Shown piece after piece: positions 45,831-64,000 of a stretch of 64,000 nucleotides of DNA. The translations under genes and the position numbers were made by a program. The stretch is taken from the NCBI RefSeq assembly GCF_034702125.1, contig NC_085861.1, positions 56,685,350-56,749,349 of the forward strand, in the 5' to 3' direction. This DNA comes from Engraulis encrasicolus. Taxonomy: Eukaryota > Chordata > Actinopteri > Clupeiformes > Engraulidae. Position 1 is the stretch's first letter; each line of letters begins with the position of its first letter. The notes below the pieces were generated by a model. The model had not been told where the DNA came from. It did not search any database and saw only the letters and a program-made list of their open reading frames with translations.

Positions 45831-47366
45831 ATGAAGTCACTCACAAGGCTGTTCCTCTTCTTTTTATGCGTGTATTCAGGTAGGAGCAGGATACATTAAT
45901 TAATACATTTTGGTTAATAATGGTTGTAATTAAATTAATTAAGTACAAAACTGAAGCACTGATATTGACCTGCTTGCACAACACTGTAAAAAAAACAATT
46001 TCAATTTGTCAAATTAAAGAAATAGTGCAAGCAAAGTAATGCTGTCTTTTTACTCTTGTTAATATTTTCTATTATTGGTATTTAGAATGCATTGAGTTTT
46101 ATTTGAACTAAATTTTCAGATCCTTTTTTTTCAAATTTAGGTAGATTTTTTTAGGTAGATCGGCACTAGAATGCATAAGCACCACCACTGCTAATTACTT
46201 ATTTCCAGACCAATTAGAGCTTTCTTATTCTTCCATGCCCACATACTGAGTTATTATAAATTCAGCTCTCTGCTTTGAAGAAAGCAAATAGATAGATATC
46301 AGTATGATCTCATGTGAAATGCTGTTGCTGTCTCTCGTTCAGTGGACACACTGAAATGTTATGTGTGCAGCGCCACCAACAACAATGAGCAGTGTAACCA
46401 GAACAGCCAAGACTGCAACCCGCCACTCGACACCTGCATGGCCACTGTGGACACCATGAGTAAGTACAGCGTGCTCCCTGGCTCCTTATACTTGAGATTT
46501 TGGTAACAACTTATTTTAAAGGTGCACTGTGTATTATTTATAGCAGTTCCATGATGCACATTCAAAAAATGTTTCCTTTTCCACAAATACTTACCACCAC
46601 CATCAAATTGTAAGTATTCATTCAGATTTGCACTTTTAGTGCAAGTAACTTTAGATAAAGGTGTAATGTAATCATCTGCTAGAGAAGAAAATGTGCTAAG
46701 AAAATGTGATGCCACTCTATGATGGCAAATCACACAAGTGAAAATGCCCTTGGCCTATGCCAGACTAGCCTGGTTCTCACCAGACCTCAGTGTGAGTGTA
46801 GCTCTGGAGCCCCCTTGTGGAACTACACCCACACATAGGTCTGGAATCGTGAGGATGTCTTGAGCCAGAAAAAAAAGTCAGATTAGCAGAAAATGTTTTT
46901 TGTAGGAATTTGTTGGTGGCAAGGATGGACATGATAGATAAAGCCATGCGTGCTCTCCCAGATCTAGTGGAGCTTACGTACTACTGTATAACTGTGCAGA
47001 ACTACACAAATTACCAGTCCAGGCCGATCCATCTGACCTACAATGCACACAGTGGGCCTACATAACATTACATGTTGATACATAATAACAACAAAAAGAC
47101 ATGGTAAAATAAAGTGTTTACCCATGCGTGTCGTTTCCTCAGACGATGTGACGGCCATCGTGAAGCAGTGTGCCAGCAGAGCGACGTGCCTGGGGGCGCA
47201 GGCCGGCGCGTCAGTGGACAACGCCGGCAACGGAAACAAGGTGTACTGCTGTAACTCACGCCTCTGCAACTACAGCGGAGCGGCCGGCCTCAGCCTGTCA
47301 CGGTGGCTCCTGGTGCTGCCCACGACCGTCTGCCTGCTCATGGCCATTCTGATGCACACGGACTAG
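45831..47366 (+). CDS. Ly6/uPAR-domain protein, probably GPI-anchored
   Basis: Three exons: 45831-45879, 46343-46459, 47143-47366, in phase, 390 nt (129 residues). Exon 1 is a signal peptide (MKSLTRLFLFFLCVYS). The mature part starts with the family motif LKCYVC and contains ten cysteines ending YCCNSRLCN, matching the three-finger Ly6/uPAR fold with its closing CCxxxxCN. A hydrophobic C-terminal tail (SRWLLVLPTTVCLLMAILM) after small residues (SGAAG) fits a GPI-attachment signal. Three coding exons are the usual Ly6 layout. Which Ly6 subtype it is (PSCA-, LY6D- or LYPD-like) cannot be decided. AATAAA at 48202-48207 is the likely poly(A) signal. Confidence 0.88.
46521..46630 (+). mobile_element. 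TTAA-type MITE fragment
   Basis: TTAA then AGGTGCACTGTGT, with the internal CTTACCACCACCATCAAAT shared with the 38.7-kb copy. The right end is lost. Lies in Ly6 intron 2. Confidence 0.65.
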
Positions 47367-48354
47367 GACTAGTTAATCATGTCGAAAAGATCATGCTGCA
47401 AAAGGATCATCTCTCACGTAAATGTCTATTCTTGGAATTACTTTTCCATGACTTCAAACATTAAAATATTTATTTAAACGCATTTGCTTAGGAGGCAAAA
47501 ATTGGCAAGTCTTTGTTATGTATCTTTTTTGAGCGAATACATCACAAATCCATTCAGGGAGTCTCAGAACTGATCATTGTCAGCATTTACCACTTTGTGT
47601 TTAAATATAACAGTGTCAACACACTGTTAACATGTCCTTTGTTTTATTTTAATTCAGTTGTAGCCTGCTGCATCCATCCGCTTGAAGTGGCTCTTCAACA
47701 TAGCCTATGACAGATGGCAGAGAACTGTGTACGTTCTTAATAGACAGGGCTGCTGACAGCTTTGGCAGGGCCCGGGACAAAAAATAATCTGAAAGGCCCC
47801 CTCACTCAATACATGCAGTCTAATGGGGAGCCAATTCCTGGGCATCTCTTTCCTGGGGCCGGGACAGCACAATTCTATCTAAGAGCAAAGCTTGGTATGG
47901 TTTTGTATTAGCAAGATGGGGATTTATTCCAGGTGGTGCAGGAACTGACAGAGTGAGGTCCCATGATCTCGAAGCCACACAGCTAATTGGTTGAACATGA
48001 GTCTAGTCACCACCAACATGTGACTGTAATAAAAATATATCTCTAATATTTACGGTTTCCTTTTTTTAGTTTATCTACTGCGCATGTATTATTATGTTCT
48101 GACACTGATGTATATACCTAACCCACAACCCAATCCTATGATACAGTGCAAGTTCAGAATGTTACTTTCTGAAACTGTAATGAATGTAACAAGGACTGTA
48201 AAATAAAGTGTAATCCAATATACCTTTGAGCCTGCTATGTGTCTATGGGTATCCAAACTTAAGATATCTGTGACATAATGGACGTTAACAGTTGCCATGA
48301 GGAGCATTCATTCGGGGTGGATTCATGTACTGACAATCTTGATTTACAAATCTA

Positions 48355-49759
48355 CACTGTGTGCAGAATTATTAGGCAAACAAGTTTTTTGACAATATCT
48401 TCCATGTCATGCATATTGTTCGACACCACCCTTTATGGACATGAACACCTACTGGATTTAAGCATTCCAGGTCATGCATATTGGTATAATAAGAGACGGT
48501 GTGATCGAAGGAGCCCAATACCCTATATCAGGGCAAAATTAGTGTGCATAATTATTAGGCAACTTTGTTTTCCTCTCAGAAAATGAGCCACAAAGGAGAT
48601 CTAACAAACTCTGTAAAGACTATAAACAATAGTCTATAGAAGGGTGTGGCTGTCTTGAAATATTGGTCACATCCATCTAATGCACCGTTACAAGCCATCA
48701 GTGTCACATGCCATGTGCCCACAAAGTAACTGCCAGATTGAGAAGAATTGAAGATGAAACTACCACAAAACTATTACCCTGCAGTGCTGTTATATTCCAG
48801 AACTGAAACCTACATCGAGTGTCCACAAGAACATTGTATTCAGCACTCAGAGACATGGCCAAGGTAAAACAGGTTGAAACCTGAAGACCACTCAACAAGA
48901 AACTTAAGTCAAAACTGGGTCAAGAAATGTCATTAGGCAGTTTTTCCAATGGTTTTATGAACTAGTGAAAGTGACTGTTAATGGACCAGGCTGATGAGCA
49001 TGTGGCTAGATCAGTGATGTGCACACTCAGATCAGTTCCCAAATTCCACTCAAATACCAGCAGATTACTGCATAAATAACATTGTCTTTGTAAATAATGC
49101 GATTTTCTCTCTCTAACCCTGTCCGTCAAGAGTCACTTTCCCAAGTCCATAATACCTTTGAAAACTCTGTCCCCAGGTATTTGTGACCCAGTCTTGAATT
49201 AATTAACTTGTTGAATGGTTGTCTGGTGTCATCCTATCTTACCTTGTCCATGTCTCTGAGCGCTCAATACCCTGTTCTTTTGGACACTCGGTGTTGGTTT
49301 CTGTTCTGGAATATGATAGGACTGCAGGGTAATATTTTTTTTGTAGCTTCACGTTAAATTCTTCTCAATCTTTGGCAGTGACATTTCTTAAGAGACTGAT
49401 GACTTTGTAACGGTGCATCTGATAGTTCTGTGCGAACGTGACCAACATCTTGCTAATTTCAAGACAGCCACATCCCTCTAGAACACTTCAAAATTGTTTA
49501 CAGACATTTCAGAGTTTGTTAGATATGTTTTGTGGCCCATTTTCCCAGAAGAAAACAAACTTGCCTAATAATTATGCACACCTGATATAAGGTGTTGGGC
49601 ACCTTCGACTACACCCCCATCTTATTATACAAATATGCATGACCTGGAATGCTAAAATCAAATAGGTGTTCATATCCATAGAGATTGGTGATGGAAAATA
49701 TGCATGAAATGGACAATATGGTCAAAAAACACGTCTGCCTAATAATTCTGCTCACAGTG
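48355..49759. mobile_element. Palindromic (fold-back) Tc1/mariner-type element
   Basis: 1405 bp flanked by TA (48353-48354 and 49760-49761). Ends CACTGTGTGCAGAATTATTA and its near complement. Beyond the roughly 205-bp terminal repeats, internal sequence also pairs across the element: CAGAACTGAAACC on the left, and the complement of GTTTCTGTTCTGGAATATG on the right. The two arms of about 550-590 bp thus meet around a loop near 48930-49170. No intact transposase. Confidence 0.85.
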
Positions 49760-49935
49760 TAGACGTACAAATACACATGATAAAAAACCTTCCAGACATT
49801 CATGTGTTTACAAGTGAAAAGAACTCTCTCGTTTATTACTTTGTGACGTTTTATTTCATGATTTTTTTGTTTTTGTTTGGGAGAGTGCCAGGTTGGTCTG
49901 GCTCAGAGCTGAAATGAGGTGTGTGACTGATAATA

Positions 49936-49938
<3 letters not shown>

Positions 49939-50017
<79 letters not shown>
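49939..50017 (+). repeat. (GT)n microsatellite
   Basis: About 80 bp pure GT between the Ly6 gene and ptk2, with a (CA)n run at 50160-50203 nearby. Confidence 0.97.
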
Positions 50018-50020
<3 letters not shown>

Positions 50021-50159
50021 AGATTTCACTGGCTAATCAGTGCAAACGTTCCAGTTTATCCATCCAGGCTACCTCACCTGAACTCCGGTGATTGCTTAAT
50101 TTTATTCTCCAGAGCAGCCTCCACTCGGGCCTTTTCACAAAAACACATACTCACTCTCA

Positions 50160-50200
<41 letters not shown>

Positions 50201-50805
50201 ACAACCATCCATCCATCATTACAGTGCATCCATTAATCCATACATACATACATGTCAACTTGCACACTATACATATATACACACATGTACATCCTACATA
50301 GACAGATAGACAGACAGACAAATACATTACAGCAGCCTTTCCATCCGTCAGACATTAGTTCATCGGACAAGTCAGTCAGTAGTGTGTTTTCTTGGAAGCT
50401 ATTTCATCATCTCCCCCCTCTCAGTCTCTCTCTCTTTCTCTCTCATTCAAGAGTCCTTACATGCTGGTGTGAGGCAGTCCGTTTTTTGTGGGGAAGAAAG
50501 CGAGACAGCCCGCCTTATCTGTGCCTGGGTCGTCCGAGCTTGCAGTCCTTCCACCCCACTGGCTTTAGCAAGCAAGCGAGTCCTACACAGTCGATTTCAC
50601 AGTAGTAATTCAATACTATAACAAATGGGACTATACAGTCTAGAACAGTGTTGAATGCAGCTATGAGTGTTTTTGCTGTGCTAATTCAACACTTAGGACA
50701 TCAGAATTCAACACCATTCTGCGTGGAGTGTACATGGTCCCATTCGCTAGTGTTGACAAAAAAAACACTGCAAAACTTACTGTGTAAATACTGTGTATTT
50801 CTACC

Positions 50806-50892
50806 AGTGTGGTGGCCGAGGGGGAGGCTGAGCTGCCGTCATTGCCTTGAGCCGGGCCTGGTCCATGAAACCAAGGAGGTTTCTTGGCATCG
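50806..50892 (-). pseudogene. Partial duplicate of ptk2 last exon
   Basis: On the minus strand it parallels the final 90 bp of ptk2 coding sequence (51154-51240). The frame NLLGFMDQARLKAMTAAQPP and PRPPH is retained, but a 1-nt insertion breaks the frame upstream and the stop is displaced by one codon. It lies about 260 bp downstream of the real stop codon, same orientation. Confidence 0.85.
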
Positions 50893-51151
50893 TAGCGTCT
50901 GATCTACTGGCCTTGAGGTCTCATTGAAATCAAGCCGATTTCGAGCAGTTTGGGTCAAAGTTGTGGCAGGGTTTTTGGTCTTTAAAACCCCCCCCCCAAA
51001 AAAACCTGTCACTTTCCGATGGCTCTGTTGGTAAAGCAAGTGAGGGCGGTTCAGATTATTTCTCTGAGCTTGCCCCCGCTCTCCCCTCTCCCCGCCACCT
51101 CCACCTCCACCTCCACTTCCACCTGGCAGGGTTGTCGAGTAAAGATGAGTC

Positions 51152-60617
<9,466 letters not shown>

Positions 60618-61802
60618 CTGGTGAAGGAAGGAGAGAGAGATATAACAAAGGAATATTCCAATTAACAACAACAACTACTCAGAAAATCACATATTAAGTC
60701 ATCGTAATACAGTGTCCTGCATACAGCTATTTCAGGTTATTTTCACATGGTGTTACGTGTACAGAAACACTAAATTAATCAGCACATTATTCCTTTGTTG
60801 ATCTGCTCTAAAAAAATCAGTCATTTTGCACAACATAAACATAAACATAAACAATGACAAAAGCAAAACTATGCTACACTTTGTGTATTATTCTATTGCA
60901 CATATCCAACACCACAATTTCCCCCCTCTGTAACATCGGAAGACAAAACATTCAAGTCTCGCGCACAGTAAGCAAGCAATTTCCTCCCATTACTGTTTGT
61001 GTCTTGACACTTTGCAAGACGAATAAATATAGCACAGAAACAAACAGGAAACTATCATCAGTGGCGACCATTTCTGGCAACACACATCTTTCTCCAACCA
61101 GCCACTTCTCACACACAGCATCAGAATCTGCACAACTTCAAATTCATATTGAGCCTCTCTCTACCATCCATTACCACAGAGGTTTCCCACCCTGCTTCCA
61201 TAGCCCCAAACTTGCTGCTGTACCAGTTTGCCAAAGCAGGACTTGAACATCAGCATCCTTTCGTCCGTTGCAGCGTGAGGACGTCTTCTTCTGAATGCGC
61301 ATGAGGCTTGAAGAGCCAGTACTTCCATTAACAGTGTCCAGAGCAGCAGGGACTTGAAGAGTGACAGCGGCCCGTGACGAGAGCTTCTACATAACTCATT
61401 CTCTCCTGCTTGGGCATATATGAGCCGTGGCTGACTAACGACTGACAACTGAGCAATCCAATTTTTCCCTCCTCAGCCCAGCCCTTTTCTCCTCCCTCTT
61501 TCTTTCTTTTATCCACAGACATATCCTCCCTTGCCCTCTTCTTGGCCATGGTCCAAGTGTGAGGGCTACCACTGGTACGTTCTAACTTAAATTGTGTGTA
61601 CTTTATGTGTTTCACTGTTCCAGTGATGGATTTTGGAGGCAGACCAGGTCTTTGCTGAAGTATTCCTCAGCTTCTATAGGCTCCATGTGAGGTCTATGAT
61701 CTTATGTGAGTGTAGTGTATACTCTATGACTATGGGAAAGCCGTTTGTGTATGTGCACAAGTGTGGAATTCTAGGGCTGCGCGGTTTGATGTGCATACAA
61801 CG

Positions 61803-61855
61803 CTCAAGACATACATACATACATACATACATATATACACATACATGTATATACA
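61803..61855 (+). repeat. (ACAT)n short tandem repeat
   Basis: Several ACAT units grading into ATATAC/ACATGT variants. Confidence 0.85.
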
Positions 61856-61908
61856 GTGCTCACAGATTTGTGCAGGTATTTTGTGCGATTAGCCTAATCT
61901 TCTCTTAA

Positions 61909-62225
61909 AGGGGTATGCCACTATTTTGGGGCTTAATACAGTTAAAATCGTTGGCTGGGGTTTATAAAGGCGGTTAAGTGTCTTATTTTTCATGTAAGCC
62001 GTTGTCTTGCTGTAAGACAAGTTAAAAGAGGGAGCATGTCGCTAAGCTAGTGAAAGTCAATGGATCCGTGTACCATTGACTTTCACTAGCTTAGCGACAT
62101 GCTCCCTCTTTTAACTTGTCTTAAAGCAAGACAACGGCTTACATGAAAACTAAGACACTTTACCACCTTTATAAACCCTGGCCAACGATTTTAACTGTAT
62201 TAAGCCCCAAAAGTGTCATACCCCT
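61909..62225. mobile_element. Fully palindromic TTAA MITE, 317 bp
   Basis: Two arms of about 150 bp (AGGGGTATGCCACTATTTTG on the left and its near complement on the right) meet around AATGGATCCGTGTACCATT. TTAA flanks both sides (61905-61908 and 62226-62229), the target of piggyBac/Kolobok types. Arms are almost identical, so the insertion is probably young. Confidence 0.9.
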
Positions 62226-62529
62226 TTAACAGTTGCACTAATGGCTGTTTGCAAAGCCAAATGTAAATTCACAGGGTACTCCTGGAGCCTCAAGTGCATT
62301 GCTATTGCGCAGACAATATAAATATTGATTCATCAGAACTGGCTAGCCAGATTAACAAAAGTAGACTTCCTTCCAGTCAACAGTACAGTGACAGTGGACA
62401 GATTAAACTTTTCAAAGTGGGTTGACATTCAATAGGAAACATCTTTAACCTGAAATCTCTTCCATGCCACCATCGGGCCATCATGACACCAGTTCCTCCA
62501 CCACAATGACCACGAATGAATACACATTC

Positions 62530-62860
62530 AATGAAAAGGTTGCAGGTTTGAATCCCATAGCAGTAGTAATGATAGTGTTCTCTTTTTGCCTTCTCTATAC
62601 CTTCAGAACCTACAGATTTTTTTCATGCCAATTTGCTGGGATGAGATGAAGGTTAGCCGCGGTCTTTGGAGTGGAATGTTACAGGTTCAAATCTCTCCTT
62701 AACCGGTAGGAATAATATAGCACTAGGTGTCCCTTATCCATGCATGAAGTACCCCTGAGTGAAGCACATACCCTCAGATTGCTCCAGGAACTGTAAACAA
62801 ATACCCTGTACCTAAATAACTGTTAGTCACTTTGGATACAATCTCCCACTAAATGTAATG
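62530..62860 (+). mobile_element. Two SINE remnants
   Basis: GGTTGCAGGTTTGAATCCC at about 62538 and ACAGGTTCAAATCTC at about 62680 are box-B-like. CACTTTGGATACAATC and CTAAATGTAATGCC at the right resemble the tail of the 41-kb SINE. Strongly diverged. Confidence 0.5.
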
Positions 62861-63233
62861 CCACTGGACAGAGGATGTTTTTTTTCAATTGGTGTAAATC
62901 TTATTTAAAGAATGTACTTCTGCAGCATTCCAGCGATGCAATTCAGCAGCTGTTTCAATACGGTCACGAGTTAGAGCCTTAAAATATCCCCCATGAGCAG
63001 CTGGGAGACAGATGTGCCACTGCCAATTCTGCAACAGTCATTTCCACCGTCCCTGGCAATACACATTAGCACGAGACATCTAATTTGAAACTCAAACTAA
63101 GTCAACTGTATTTCAGCTCACAAAATATTTGAGTGCATCTAAATGTACAAATATTGAATAAATAAACAAAAAACCCTTACTCCACCAAGTTTGCTTTACA
63201 ATATGCCCAATTACAGGGAGCGTTAATGCTCAG

Positions 63234-63350
63234 CATGCTGGCAGACATAGCTTGCACACCTTACAAACAGTAGTATGCTGGCAGACATAGCCTGCACACC
63301 TTACAAACAGTAGTATGCTGGCAGACATAGCCTGCACACCTTACAAACAG
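63234..63350 (+). repeat. 40-bp tandem repeat, 3 units
   Basis: Unit TATGCTGGCAGACATAGCCT plus GCACACCTTACAAACAGTAG at 63234-63273, 63274-63313 and 63314-63350. One difference separates units 1 and 2 internally. Confidence 0.95.
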
Positions 63351-64000
63351 CAATTGCAAATGTGCAATTCAAAAAAAAGCCTGAATGCATACCTACATAC
63401 AGTGTAAGCTAGCTCACTCTGTCAGCAAACTAGCAGGAAAATGCAATGCAAATTTGTGTGCATCACATAAACATACCCAATAGGCTCAAGTCAGAGTTCC
63501 AGTCTGACTAATATTACAGGTCGGCTAAACCCTGTTACCAGCTGTAAGGATCACTTCTGATTCTCTTTGCATCCCTGCGAGTAAACCTTTTTTTCCTGGG
63601 TTTCTACAGCTTCATGTCACACACTGGTCCCCACAGTGCATAAGTACTATAATGTGTGCATGACACATGACATACAATACTGTAGGTCTCCACTCGGGGG
63701 CAGACAACGACAATTAGACAGAGAACCGTGTCTTACAACTTGTCTCTGAGGTCATGGTCGTTGTTTTCACATATTGCATTCTTACAGTCAGTCAAAAGAA
63801 GTATCTTGTCTGGTTAACACTTTATAACAATGGATGCATAAAAAGCGTTATGAACTCTTAATAACTAGTTAACTAATGATCAACCAAATTTTAACAAACA
63901 TTTGTGAATGAGTGGGAAATTATGTTTTAATAATTGTATTTATCAAACATGCCAGTCAACTGTACTACTTCAATCTACTTTATTCATCATGTTTTTGGCC

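Larger units (their letters stand above)
60618..64000. other. ptk2 upstream intron, no exon found
   Basis: I searched the minus strand for the next upstream ptk2 exon (the EEDQRWLEKEERF region in the family) and did not see it. The stretch holds a palindromic MITE, SINE remnants and a short tandem repeat. Open frames around 61.2-61.6 kb have no splice or family support. Confidence 0.5.

Noticed and set aside
61161..61615. Minus-strand frames of about 95 codons
   Set aside because: No signal peptide, motif or exon boundaries; not the next ptk2 exon.
63234..63350. CRISPR-like array (three 40-bp units)
   Set aside because: Units are directly adjacent with no spacers and the DNA is vertebrate; a simple tandem repeat.

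Overview
The window is nuclear DNA from a ray-finned (teleost) fish. Its genes are split into many short exons with GT..AG introns. It is packed with long (CA/GT)n, (TC)n and (GA)n microsatellites, tRNA-type SINEs, hAT-, Harbinger- and piggyBac/Kolobok-like MITEs and Tc1/mariner remnants. The encoded proteins are clear vertebrate families. I cannot name the species.

Layout. (1) 1-10.3 kb has no gene I can name. It holds an isolated CArG-box/TATA promoter with an apparent untranslated exon (4.95-5.13 kb, + strand), a signal-peptide-like first exon on the minus strand (9.80-9.85 kb) with two possible partner exons, three hAT MITEs and several microsatellites. (2) 10.6-19 kb holds a Harbinger-type MITE, a 2.1-kb minisatellite with a 37-bp unit (12.35-14.45 kb), and at least two exons of an unidentified minus-strand gene (14.65-15.41 kb, perhaps to 15.95 kb). 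(3) 19.67-27.32 kb, minus strand: complete mrs2, the mitochondrial inner-membrane Mg2+ channel; 11 exons, 441 codons, every junction in frame. (4) 27.32-28.74 kb: divergent promoter region between mrs2 and clptm1l. (5) 28.74-43.12 kb, plus strand: complete clptm1l-like gene (CLPTM1 family, membrane protein); 17 exons, 544 codons. (6) 45.83-47.37 kb, plus strand: a small three-exon Ly6/uPAR gene, probably GPI-anchored, 129 codons with ten cysteines. (7) 50.8-60.6 kb, minus strand: the last six coding exons of ptk2 (focal adhesion kinase), covering the proline-rich linker and the C-terminal FAT domain; the kinase and FERM exons lie beyond the right edge.

The genes belong to separate pathways: mitochondrial Mg2+ uptake, an ER/plasma-membrane multipass protein, a cell-surface Ly6 protein and focal-adhesion signalling. 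mrs2 and clptm1l are head to head and could share a promoter. The Ly6 gene and ptk2 converge. A Ly6 gene near PTK2 recalls human 8q24.3, which is inference from general knowledge.

The main unexpected pattern is that several genes carry a short, decayed, same-orientation copy of one of their own exon ends nearby: mrs2 exon 9, clptm1l exon 4, the ptk2 last exon, a second ptk2 exon boundary, and the 15-kb gene. Also notable are two long palindromic (fold-back) Tc1-type elements, a transposon nested inside a TTAA MITE, repeated SINE insertion at one target site about 16 bp from a ptk2 splice acceptor, and microsatellites that serve as the tract of several splice acceptors.
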